A stretch of DNA of 64,000 bases, taken from NCBI RefSeq assembly GCF_017308975.1, contig NZ_JADWPD010000003.1, positions 186,001 to 250,000 of the forward strand, read 5' to 3'. Source of the DNA: Amycolatopsis sp. MtRt-6. GTDB lineage: Bacteria; Actinomycetota; Actinomycetes; Mycobacteriales; Pseudonocardiaceae. Shown piece after piece: positions 8,440-16,400 of the stretch. Made by a program: the position numbers and the translations under genes. Below the pieces are notes generated by a model, which saw only the letters and a list, made by a program, of their open reading frames with translations, had not been told where the DNA came from and searched no databases. Every line of letters starts with the position of its first letter. Position 1 is the stretch's first letter.

Positions 8440-8871
8440 TTAGTTCCCCGCCATCCTGTCTATGATTTCGGCGGCTTTGGAGAGCACTTCACGCTCTTCG
8501 TCGCCGAGTTCCGCCAATTGCCTGTCCAGCCACGCCTCCCGCACGGAAATGGCCTTCCGCACGTAGGCCAGTCCGCTCTCGGTCAGCTCGACGATGGCCT
8601 GCCTGCCATCGGTCGGGTGCGGGCGCCGCTCGACGAGCCCCAGTTCCTCGAGCGCGGCGATCACCCTCGTCATCGAAGGTGGCTGGACGCCTTCCTTCGC
8701 GGCGAGCTGACCCGGAGTCAGCGCACCGCACTTGTGCAGGGTGGACAGCGCGGCGACCTGCGTCAGCGTGAGGTCGTCCCCGACGCGCTGTGCCCGCAGC
8801 CGGCGGTTGAGCCGGACCACCGCGAGACGCAGACGGCTCGCCAACGAGCGTTCGTGCGTGTCGCCGGACAT
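8440..8871 (-). CDS. MarR family transcriptional regulator (Rv0880-like)
   Basis: A 143-residue winged-helix regulator: LTLTQVAALSTLHKCGALTPGQLAAKEGVQ is followed by the recognition helix PSMTRVIAALEELGLVERRPH and the wing DGRQAIVELT. The ATG at 8869-8871 follows promoter-like AT-rich sequence so closely that the mRNA may be leaderless. It heads the MarR-MFS operon. Length and position match M. tuberculosis Rv0880. Confidence 0.9.
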   Translation of the reverse strand: MSGDTHERSLASRLRLAVVRLNRRLRAQRVGDDLTLTQVAALSTLHKCGALTPGQLAAKEGVQPPSMTRVIAALEELGLVERRPHPTDGRQAIVELTESGLAYVRKAISVREAWLDRQLAELGDEEREVLSKAAEIIDRMAGN

Positions 8872-8874
8872 ATA

Positions 8875-8889
8875 GTTAGCATACCTTAC
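8875..8889. promoter_or_regulatory. Candidate MarR operator
   Basis: GTTAGCATACCTTAC is an imperfect inverted repeat (GTTAG, five bases, CTTAC) immediately upstream of the marR start, in an otherwise AT-poor region. Its position suits autoregulation of the MarR-MFS operon. Confidence 0.4.
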
Positions 8890-8989
8890 GAAACTTCGTC
8901 CGCACGGGTGATCTCGGTCAATCCGCAACCTGGAACACCCCGCGCGTCCTCACCAGGAGCGGGAACCTGGGGAGCGGAGCGGGGGCAAC

Positions 8990-9130
8990 TTCAGGTCTGC
9001 CTACGAATGCGAAGGCGTGCCGCGGCGGGTGACCGTCGCCGGCGACGCCCTCGTGACGGTGCGGTTCGAGGCCCCGGCCGCCGAATTCGAGCGCGGCCGG
9101 GGTGTCCTCGACGAAGCCCTGAAGATCCGG
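8990..9130 (+). pseudogene. Remnant of a secreted/lipoprotein-like gene (C-terminal end only)
   Basis: The frame reads PRRVTVAGDALVTVRFEAP, then AAEFERGRGVLDEALKIRG, with strongly GC-biased third positions and protein-like composition. It looks like the last strand and helix of an LpqN/DUF1795-type (PsbP-like fold) lipoprotein. No start, signal peptide or N-terminal domain exists upstream, and the frame runs without a stop into the antisense of the permease gene. I take it as a decayed gene end. The family guess is weak. Confidence 0.35.
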
Positions 9131-9136
9131 GGCTGC

Positions 9137-10606
9137 CTACCGGAACGCGGCCTGGAGCGGGCCGACCGCGAAGTACGCCACGAAGGCCAGCGCGATCACC
9201 CACATCAGCGGGTGCACCTGGCGGGCCTTGCCGGTGGCCGCGCGGATGACGACGTAGCTGATGAACCCGGCGCCGATGCCGTTCGCGATCGAGTACGTGA
9301 ACGGCATGACGACGATGGTCAGGAACGCCGGCAGCGCGATCGAGAAGTCGGTGAAGTCGATCTCGCGGATCTGCGACATGAGCATCGCGCCGACGACGAC
9401 CAGCGCCGGGGCGGCCGCCTCGACCGGCACCACCTGGTACAGCGGGGTCAGGAACATCGCGGCGAGGAACAGCACGCCGGTGACGACGTTCGCCAGCCCC
9501 GTCCGCGCGCCTTCGGCGATGCCCGACGCGGACTCGACGAACACCGTGTTCGAGCTGGCCGAGCCGAAGCCGCCGGCCGCGCCCGCGAGGCCCTCGACGA
9601 ACAGCGCCTTGCCGACGTTGGGCAGCTGGCCGTCCTTCGGGAGCAGATCGGCCTCCTTGGCGAGGCCGGTCATGGTGCCCATCGCGTCGAAGAAGTCGGC
9701 GAGCACGAGCGTGAACACCAGCAGGCAGACGGTGATGATCGGCAGCCGCGTCCAGGCACCGAACGAGACGTCGCCGACCAGCGAGAGGTTCGGCAGGCCG
9801 AGCACCTGGTCCGGCAGCGCCGGGTAGCCGAGGTTCCAGCCCTTCGGGTTCGTGCCCTGCGACGGCCCGGCCTTGACGATCGCCTCGACGACGATGGCCA
9901 GCACGGTCGAGGTCAGCACGCCGATCAGGATCGCGCCCTTGACCTTGCGGACGACCAGGATGCCGGTGACGAGCAGGCCGACGACGAACACCACGGTCGG
10001 CCACGACGCGATCGAGCCGTTGATGCCGAGGCCGACCGGGACGGTGGTGTGCGCGGCGTCCGGCAGCCGGCGCACGAACCCGGCGTCGACCAGGCCGATC
10101 AGGCAGATGAACACGCCGATGCCGACGGCGATCGCGGACTTCAGCGCGGCCGGCACGGCCCGGAACACCGCCGTCCGGAACCCGGTGAGCACCAGCAGGA
10201 CGATGATCACGCCCTCGATCACGACCAGGCCCATCGCCTCGGGCCAGGTCATCTGCGGGGCGATGGTGACCGCGACCAGGCTGTTGATGCCCAGGCCGGT
10301 CGCGATGGCGAACGGGTAGTTCGCGACCAGGCCCATGAGGATGGTCAGCACGCCGGCCACGAGCGCCGTCACCGCGGCGACCTGCGGCACCGGCAGGATG
10401 CCGCCGACGAGGTCCTTGTGCGCGCCCGCGTCGTCGGCCGAGAAGCTGCCGATGATCAGCGGGTTCAGCACCACGATGTAGGCCATCGTGACGAAGGTGA
10501 CCAGGCCGCCGCGCAGCTCGCGCGACACGGTCGACCCCCGCTCGGTGATCTTGAAGAACCGGTCCAGTGTGGACGTCCCGGTGCGGGTCGTCTCCTGCTC
10601 CGCCAT
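9137..10606 (-). CDS. NCS2-family (AzgA-type) purine permease
   Basis: A 489-residue, multi-TM permease predicted to import guanine, hypoxanthine or adenine with protons. Key parts: an N-terminal soluble lead (STLDRFFKITERGSTVSREL), GGLVTFVTMAYIVVLNP in TM1, ATGLGINSLVAVTIAP, LADFFDAMGTMTGLA, and GSASSNTVFVESASGIAEGARTG (split here by an odd SAS), all AzgA hallmarks. The start at 10606 follows GGGCAGG; another ATG four codons upstream is possible. It is divergent from the DUF2530 gene. Confidence 0.9.
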   Translation of the reverse strand: MAEQETTRTGTSTLDRFFKITERGSTVSRELRGGLVTFVTMAYIVVLNPLIIGSFSADDAGAHKDLVGGILPVPQVAAVTALVAGVLTILMGLVANYPFAIATGLGINSLVAVTIAPQMTWPEAMGLVVIEGVIIVLLVLTGFRTAVFRAVPAALKSAIAVGIGVFICLIGLVDAGFVRRLPDAAHTTVPVGLGINGSIASWPTVVFVVGLLVTGILVVRKVKGAILIGVLTSTVLAIVVEAIVKAGPSQGTNPKGWNLGYPALPDQVLGLPNLSLVGDVSFGAWTRLPIITVCLLVFTLVLADFFDAMGTMTGLAKEADLLPKDGQLPNVGKALFVEGLAGAAGGFGSASSNTVFVESASGIAEGARTGLANVVTGVLFLAAMFLTPLYQVVPVEAAAPALVVVGAMLMSQIREIDFTDFSIALPAFLTIVVMPFTYSIANGIGAGFISYVVIRAATGKARQVHPLMWVIALAFVAYFAVGPLQAAFR

Positions 10607-10649
10607 TCGCCTGCCCATTCTGTCGCTGCTGCGGAGTACCCTGCACCTC

Positions 10650-10916
10650 GTGAGTGAACCGATCAATCCACCGGAGGTTACGGGCTCGTTGCGGCACACG
10701 CCGGAGCTGCCCAAGAAGCTGACCGACCTGACGCCGGTGGTGATCGTAGGCACCTCGATCTGGGCTGTCGCGCTGGTAGTGCTCTTCTTCACGACTTCTG
10801 GGCTGTGGGTGCAGACGGCGCTGTCCGGTTTCGCGCTCGGCTTCGTCGGCCTGGCGATCATCGGCTGGCAGCGCGCCGCCGCCCGCCGCGGGTCGAAGTC
10901 GGCGCAGCGCCTTTAG
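10650..10916 (+). CDS. DUF2530 small membrane protein
   Basis: An 88-residue protein with two hydrophobic segments (about 32-52 and 57-77) and a basic tail. It matches DUF2530 (Rv0879c in M. tuberculosis), of unknown function. The GTG start follows a weak ribosome site. The frame is open upstream, but that part is antisense to the permease. It is convergent with the Hsp90-like gene, with only 2 nt between them. Confidence 0.8.
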   Translation: MSEPINPPEVTGSLRHTPELPKKLTDLTPVVIVGTSIWAVALVVLFFTTSGLWVQTALSGFALGFVGLAIIGWQRAAARRGSKSAQRL

Positions 10917-10918
10917 GG

Positions 10919-13726
10919 TCAGGCCAGCAACGTCCGCGGCGAGGGGTCGTCGAGCAGCGCCGTGATCAGGTGCCGGTCGGGCCAGCGCCCGGCCGCCCAG
11001 GCGAACGCGCGGGCCAGGCCTTCCGAGGTGTCGGCCGCGTGCAGCCGGTCGTCGGACCACCACTGGACGTCGTGTTCGGCGCCCTCGATGCGCACGGTGA
11101 GCGGGTCGTGCACCAGGACGCCGCCGTCCGGGAGCGAGATGCCCAGCTGGTCAGCGACGAGTTTCAGCGCGGGCAGCTCGCCCCAGGGCGCGTACTCGCC
11201 TTCACTGACGACCCGAGCTTCCTCCGCGCTCGCGAGCTGCAGGTCGAGCAGGTCCGCGAGCCGCTCCGGGTCCTCGGGCGCGACGACGTACCGGTCCGGT
11301 TCCAGCGCTCCGGCAACCCATGGGACGTCCAGGACGAGCGCGTCGTCCACAACGGACCCGTCCGCGGCCCGGACCGCCCGCGGCACACCGGGCTCCAGCC
11401 CGGACTCGACGACGGCGTCGTAGGCGCGTGCGGCCAGCCCGGGCGATATCACGCGGTCCGGGTCGGCGAGCCGGTCGAGGAGGTCCCTGGCTTCGTCCAC
11501 ACCGGACAGCGCGAGGTCCGCACGCACCCCGGTGATCCGGAGCAGTTCTTCGCTCAGGCCGACGTCGGGGACCTCGTCGAAGAGCCCCGCCAGATCGGCG
11601 TCCGGCAGCCGCCATTCGTTCGGCGCGGCGCCTTCGAGCACGGCGTACTGCGCGATCCACCAGGCGGCGTGCCCTCGTGGCGCGCGCAGGGCGTGCCAGG
11701 TTTCGGGTCGCGCGGCGAGCAGCCTGATGGCCGCGGGCCAGGCATCGTCGGCGACGAGGTCGAGGTCCCGGATCGCGACGAGCGTCGACGGCGGCTCCGG
11801 CAGCGAGTCCCACCAGGCTTCTTCGTCGGGCAGGTCGTGGTCGGGCTCGTGCGGCTCGTCGTCGACGACCACCGCGAACGAGTCGAGCACCCCGGCGGCG
11901 ACGAGCGTGCTCGGCGGCCAGTCCTCGGCGAAGTCCTCGTCGAGGACGTCCATCGCGCCGTCTTCCTCGAAGACCTCTTCGTCGAAGATGTCCAGCAGCG
12001 GCGAGGCCGGGAGGACGAGTTCGTCGGCGCGGCGCCAAGTGCCGGTGCCGGGGAGGGCGAGGGCACCGGCCCAACGCGGGGCATCGTCCCCGCAGTCGGC
12101 GATCAGCCGCAGCACGGCGCCGGCGAGCGTCGTACCGTCCAATCCGGACCGGACGTCCTCGACGCTGCGTTCGACAGCGTCACGCAGCTGGTCGGCGTTG
12201 AGCAGCTCGCGGGCGTCGGCGTGCTTGGCACCCAGGCGTTCCAGGAGCGGGTGCGACGCGGCGGGATGCACCAGCCGCAGCCCCGGAATGTCCACGTCGG
12301 ACAGCAGATCGAGAAGCTCGGCGGAGCCGTCCACGAGCAGGCAGCCACGAGCACCCGGCAGCGTCCGGCCGTCCGAGAGCGGAACCGGCAGACCTTCGAG
12401 CCGCTCGACGGCGAGCGCGTGCGACTCGACGGCGAGCGCCAGTGCCGCATAGACCTCCCGCCACCAGCCCGGATCGCGGGTGACGCCGGTAAGCGTTTCC
12501 AGCACCTCTTCGATGCGGATCACTTGCACCGCAACGGCTTTGAGAACCTGCGCGGGCCCCTCGAGCAGACCGGGAACGAGATCGGCGAGCAGCGCGGACA
12601 GGCCGGGCACGGCGACGTCGAGCACCCGCCCCTGCCTGCCGGAGACCTCACCGCCGTCCTGAGTAGACAGCCACGGTTTTCCACTCAGGACTTCCAGCAC
12701 CGCGTCCCGCAATTGAGCGTCTACAGTAGACCGAGGAAAGCCGGGTGTCGGAACAAGTGCGAACCGGTGTTCGGCCGGCATCAGCCGGACGAGCTCGACG
12801 TACTCTTTCGCTGCTGCCCCAAGCGCTTTCACCAGTTCAGGACCGGGCAGCGCACGACGGCGCGACGGTTCGACCGGCACGGAAGCGAGCAGCCGGGCAG
12901 GGAGCGAAAGCCCGTCGTCGGTCGGCGTCGGGGCGTGCAGAACGTCTTCTTCGAGCGGCTTCGGCGCACCATCGGCGCCGACCGGGACGGCCCAAACGAC
13001 GTCGCCACGGTGGGTCAGCCAGCGCGTCTCCCGTTCCGGACCACGAATGGCGACAAGGTCACCATCGGCTTCCCGTGTCCAAACGCGACCATCGACGTCG
13101 AATTCTTCGAGCCACGGCAAGGCAAGAAGCAGATCGGCGACATCGCGGCCAAGTTCATCGAGAAGGGATCGTCCATCGACACCATCCTGCAGCGGCAACC
13201 GGACTTCGGTGTCGAAGCCGGCCGGAACGTCGGCGGGGGCGGGCCACGGAAGCCGCAGGACGGGAACGTCCCCGTCGGTGCCGACGGCGTGCCGGGTGCG
13301 TTCGGCGGAGAAGACGACACCCCCGGTGGCGGAGGCAACGCAAGGCTCATCGGAGACGGTCCGCACGGCGGCGAACCCGACGCCGAAGCGCCCGACGGTA
13401 TCGCCGGTCTTGCCGGAGGCCCGCAGCGACGCGAGCGAGGCGACACCCCGCGCGTCGAGCGGGGCGCCGGTGTTGGCGAACCGGAGTTCGGAGTCCACAA
13501 GGGACACCCGAACCCGCCCAGGAGCACCCGCGGCCATGGCGGCATCGGCGGCGTTCTGGGCAAGTTCGACGAAGAGCCGATCCCGATAGGCACCAACACG
13601 CAGATCGCGTTCGACGTTGGTGTCTTCGGTGAGCCGCGTGGGCGAGTCCCGCCAGGAGCGCAGGGTGGCCTCACGAAGCCGCGCGGTCCCGAAGGGATCG
13701 GACGGCTCGCCGATGTGGGTGCTCAC
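10919..13726 (-). CDS. Sacsin-like/Hsp90-type GHKL ATPase
   Basis: A 935-residue protein with an N-terminal GHKL ATP-binding fold: the N-box ELAQNAADA (54-62), FANTGAPLD (83-91) and the lid GRFGVGFAAVRTV (112-124). The remaining 750 residues have no recognisable catalytic domain and include an acidic stretch around 600-650. Such proteins are annotated as sacsin N-terminal-domain or Hsp90-like chaperones in actinobacteria. The GTG start overlaps the DUF3027 stop by 4 nt, implying a shared function. Whether it chaperones a client or acts in stress response is unknown. Confidence 0.8.
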   Translation of the reverse strand: MSTHIGEPSDPFGTARLREATLRSWRDSPTRLTEDTNVERDLRVGAYRDRLFVELAQNAADAAMAAGAPGRVRVSLVDSELRFANTGAPLDARGVASLASLRASGKTGDTVGRFGVGFAAVRTVSDEPCVASATGGVVFSAERTRHAVGTDGDVPVLRLPWPAPADVPAGFDTEVRLPLQDGVDGRSLLDELGRDVADLLLALPWLEEFDVDGRVWTREADGDLVAIRGPERETRWLTHRGDVVWAVPVGADGAPKPLEEDVLHAPTPTDDGLSLPARLLASVPVEPSRRRALPGPELVKALGAAAKEYVELVRLMPAEHRFALVPTPGFPRSTVDAQLRDAVLEVLSGKPWLSTQDGGEVSGRQGRVLDVAVPGLSALLADLVPGLLEGPAQVLKAVAVQVIRIEEVLETLTGVTRDPGWWREVYAALALAVESHALAVERLEGLPVPLSDGRTLPGARGCLLVDGSAELLDLLSDVDIPGLRLVHPAASHPLLERLGAKHADARELLNADQLRDAVERSVEDVRSGLDGTTLAGAVLRLIADCGDDAPRWAGALALPGTGTWRRADELVLPASPLLDIFDEEVFEEDGAMDVLDEDFAEDWPPSTLVAAGVLDSFAVVVDDEPHEPDHDLPDEEAWWDSLPEPPSTLVAIRDLDLVADDAWPAAIRLLAARPETWHALRAPRGHAAWWIAQYAVLEGAAPNEWRLPDADLAGLFDEVPDVGLSEELLRITGVRADLALSGVDEARDLLDRLADPDRVISPGLAARAYDAVVESGLEPGVPRAVRAADGSVVDDALVLDVPWVAGALEPDRYVVAPEDPERLADLLDLQLASAEEARVVSEGEYAPWGELPALKLVADQLGISLPDGGVLVHDPLTVRIEGAEHDVQWWSDDRLHAADTSEGLARAFAWAAGRWPDRHLITALLDDPSPRTLLA

Positions 13727-15531
13727 CGCTCGGGAGAGTCGTCGATCTGGGCTTGCGCTTCGTCGGGTTGAGAGGCGGCGGGTGACTCGGTCCCTTCCCG
13801 CTCCAGGGTGGACTCGATATCTCCAGACTGGGCCGGTTCGACCTGGACGGCTTCGGGCAACTCAGCTGCCGGCGGCTCGTCCGCCTCGGCCGAAGCGGGC
13901 TCGGCTTCCGGCGCCGCCTCCCCGGCCGGCACGGCGGTTTCGCCCGCCGCAGCCGGCTCAGGCGTGGCAACCGCATCGGTCACCTCAGCCTGGGTCGGCT
14001 CGGCATCGGCGGGCTCCGGCACCACGGCCTCTGCCGGAGAAGCACCACCAGCCGACTTTGCAACCTCAGCCGAAACCGGATCCACCTCGGCCGCATCCGA
14101 CTCCGCCGCCGGCGGCACCTCGGTCGCCTCGGCCGGAACTTCGAGCGACTCGGGGGCAACCTGCAGTTCGGTCGCGTCGGTCACCTCGGCCTGGGTCGGC
14201 TCGGCTTCCGCCGGCTCCGGCACCTCCGCCACGACCGGCTCGGCGACTTCCGGCGCCGCCGAGGCCACGGGCTCGGCCTCCACCGACGCGGCGGCCGGTT
14301 CAGCGACCTCATCAGCCGCCACCGGCACCTCGGTCACCTCGCCTGCGGCCTCAAGCGGCTCGGCGACCGCTCCAGCCGAATCCGCCTCCGGCGCGGGCGC
14401 CGCCTCGACGGGCTCGGCCACCACCGAAGCCACCGGCTCACCCGGCTCCGCAACCTCACCGGCCACCTCCGCGGCCTCCGGCTCTACAGCCTCCGAGGCC
14501 ACCTGCTCGGGGACCTCAACCGGCTCGGCCACCCCCACAGCCACCGGCTCACCCGGCTCCGCAACCTCACCGGCCACCTCGGGCTCGGCTTCCGTCGCCT
14601 CCGGCACCGTGGCAGCCGCCCCCACTGGCTCGGCGACCACTTCATCCGCGGCTGCCGGCTCTGCGACCTCCGGCTCCACCTCCGCCGGGGACACGTCCGA
14701 CTCCGCGATGCCCGTCTCCGGCTCGGCCGCCGCCGTCTCCAAGACCTCCGAAGTGACCTCCGAAGCGACCTCCGGCGCCGGCGTGAAGTCGAGCAGTGAA
14801 TCGTCGTACACCAGCTCCGCCACCGGGATCGACGAGGTCACCTCGACCTCCACCTCCGAGTGGGCTCCGCAGCCGTACTCCACGTCCACCACGTGGCCGT
14901 CCGCCGGGGCTATGTCGTTGCTGCACACCCCGAACACTCCGCGCAACGAGCCCGCCAACGGCACGAAGAACCCGCACGTCCCGCACACGTCCGGCGCGCT
15001 GCGCGCCATGTCCGAGCGGGGGCCGAACTCGCCCGCGTGCCAGCGGGCCGCTGCCTCGGTGCGGCCGAAGCGGGACAGTGCGTGCACCCGGCCCAGGCCC
15101 ACCTCGCGGGCTACCTCCTCCACCGCCGGGTCGTCCGACTGCAGGTACGCCGGGGCCAGGCGGGGGTCGTTGTCCGCCGTCGGGAAGATGTCGCCCACTC
15201 CGAGGTCGCCCGCGCGCACCCGGCGCTCCCAGGGCACCCATGCCGGCGCCACCAGCGCCGAGGGGCCCGGGACCAGCACGACCTCGCTGACCGTCACCGG
15301 CTCGTCGTCGCCCGCCGTTGCCACCGTGACCGACCAGCGCCAGCCTCCGTAGCCCGGGACCTGGGCCTCGAACAGGTGACTCGCCGTGACCGCGTCCTCG
15401 CGGGTGACCCCCACGTGCGCTCCGAGCTGCTCCTCGGGTGCGTCCTCCAGCACCGCAGCTCGCGCGAACTCCACCGCGTCGGCGAGTTTGCGCTGCACGG
15501 AACCGTCGTCCAGGGTCAGCAGCAAAGTCAT
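13723..15531 (-). CDS. DUF3027 protein with a very long Ala/Pro/Val/Glu-rich tail
   Basis: A 602-residue protein. Residues 1-255 form the DUF3027 domain (Rv0877-like), including the Cys-rich patch APDVCGTCGFFVPLAG, then CSND and YGCGAHSEVEVEV, which could bind a metal. Residues 260-602 are a low-complexity acidic tail of EVAEP-type repeats. The mycobacterial homologue stops near 260 residues, so the tail more than doubles the protein. It is coupled to the Hsp90-like ATPase through a GTGA overlap and is divergent from the glutamine cyclotransferase gene. Function is unknown. Confidence 0.8.
   Translation of the reverse strand: MTLLLTLDDGSVQRKLADAVEFARAAVLEDAPEEQLGAHVGVTREDAVTASHLFEAQVPGYGGWRWSVTVATAGDDEPVTVSEVVLVPGPSALVAPAWVPWERRVRAGDLGVGDIFPTADNDPRLAPAYLQSDDPAVEEVAREVGLGRVHALSRFGRTEAAARWHAGEFGPRSDMARSAPDVCGTCGFFVPLAGSLRGVFGVCSNDIAPADGHVVDVEYGCGAHSEVEVEVTSSIPVAELVYDDSLLDFTPAPEVASEVTSEVLETAAAEPETGIAESDVSPAEVEPEVAEPAAADEVVAEPVGAAATVPEATEAEPEVAGEVAEPGEPVAVGVAEPVEVPEQVASEAVEPEAAEVAGEVAEPGEPVASVVAEPVEAAPAPEADSAGAVAEPLEAAGEVTEVPVAADEVAEPAAASVEAEPVASAAPEVAEPVVAEVPEPAEAEPTQAEVTDATELQVAPESLEVPAEATEVPPAAESDAAEVDPVSAEVAKSAGGASPAEAVVPEPADAEPTQAEVTDAVATPEPAAAGETAVPAGEAAPEAEPASAEADEPPAAELPEAVQVEPAQSGDIESTLEREGTESPAASQPDEAQAQIDDSPER
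14429..14580. repeat. 41-bp exact direct repeat inside the DUF3027 tail
   Basis: Positions 14429-14469 and 14540-14580 are identical over 41 bp and offset by 111 bp (37 codons, in frame). Both encode the phrase EVAGEVAEPGEPVA on the minus strand. This indicates recent in-frame duplication within the repetitive tail. Confidence 0.9.
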
Positions 15532-15582
15532 GTGGCCAATTGTGCCGCACGCATCCGCGGCGCCCGTGCCAGGCTGTTCATC

Positions 15583-16350
15583 GTGCGCACGCCGATCGTC
15601 ACCGTCCTGCTGCTGGCCGCCGCGCTCGGCGGCTGTGCCGGTGCCCCGCAACAGCCGGCCGGGCCGGAACGCCTCACCGTCCAGGTCGTGGCGACCCTCC
15701 CGCACGACCCCGCCGCCTTCACCGAAGGCCTCGAGTTCGCCGGTGACACCCTGTACGAGAGCACCGGGCTCGCCGGGCGGTCCACGCTCACCGCGGGCCC
15801 CGCCGGCGGCCCACCCCGGGCCACCGCCACGCTGCCGTCGCCGCTGTTCGGCGAAGGCGTCACCGTCCTCGGGCCGACGCTGTGGCAGCTCACCTGGCAG
15901 GACGGCTTCGCCATCGAACGCGACACGGCCACCCTCGCCGAGCTGCGCCGCGTGCCCTACCAGGGCGAAGGCTGGGGCCTGTGCCACCAGGCCGACGGCC
16001 GCCTCGTGATGAGCAACGGCTCCTCGCGGCTCACCTTCCGGGACCCGAAGACCTTCGCCGTCACCGGCGGGGTCGACGTCGGCCGTGACCAGCTCAACGA
16101 GCTCGAATGCGTCGGCGACGACGTCTACGCAAACGTTTGGCACACCGACACCGTCCTGCGGATCGAGGCCGCCACCGGTCGCATCACCGGGACTATCGAC
16201 GCAGGTCAGCTGCGCGCGAAAGTGAACGCGACGGGCGCCGAAGACGTACTCAACGGTATCGCCGCCGTCCCCGGCACCGGCGATTTCCTGCTCACCGGGA
16301 AGCAGTGGCCGGTCACGTTCCGGGTGAGGTTCGTCCCGGCTCCGGCGTGA
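15583..16350 (+). CDS. Glutaminyl-peptide cyclotransferase-like lipoprotein
   Basis: A 255-residue protein with a lipoprotein signal (VTVLLLAAALGGC, lipobox LGGC) followed by a beta-propeller glutamine cyclotransferase domain. It would convert N-terminal glutamine to pyroglutamate outside the membrane. Family motifs: PHDPAAFTEGLEF, LYESTGLAGRS, GEGWGLCHQADG, LNELECVGDDVYANVW and LNGIAA. The GTG start gives a normal signal peptide. It is divergent from the DUF3027 gene, with 51 nt between them. Confidence 0.88.
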   Translation: MRTPIVTVLLLAAALGGCAGAPQQPAGPERLTVQVVATLPHDPAAFTEGLEFAGDTLYESTGLAGRSTLTAGPAGGPPRATATLPSPLFGEGVTVLGPTLWQLTWQDGFAIERDTATLAELRRVPYQGEGWGLCHQADGRLVMSNGSSRLTFRDPKTFAVTGGVDVGRDQLNELECVGDDVYANVWHTDTVLRIEAATGRITGTIDAGQLRAKVNATGAEDVLNGIAAVPGTGDFLLTGKQWPVTFRVRFVPAPA

Positions 16351-16400
16351 AAGCACGGATGAGCAGGCGGAACCGGTACCCCGTAAGGCAGGATTGACAC

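Noticed and set aside
8991..11063. A 690-codon minus-strand open frame across the purine permease
   Set aside because: Wrong frame of the permease; the product is Arg/Gly-rich and without domains. The permease frame has clear TM segments and family motifs.
10805..13771. A 988-codon plus-strand open frame
   Set aside because: Antisense of the Hsp90-like ATPase. Its composition mirrors the coding strand and it shows no domain.
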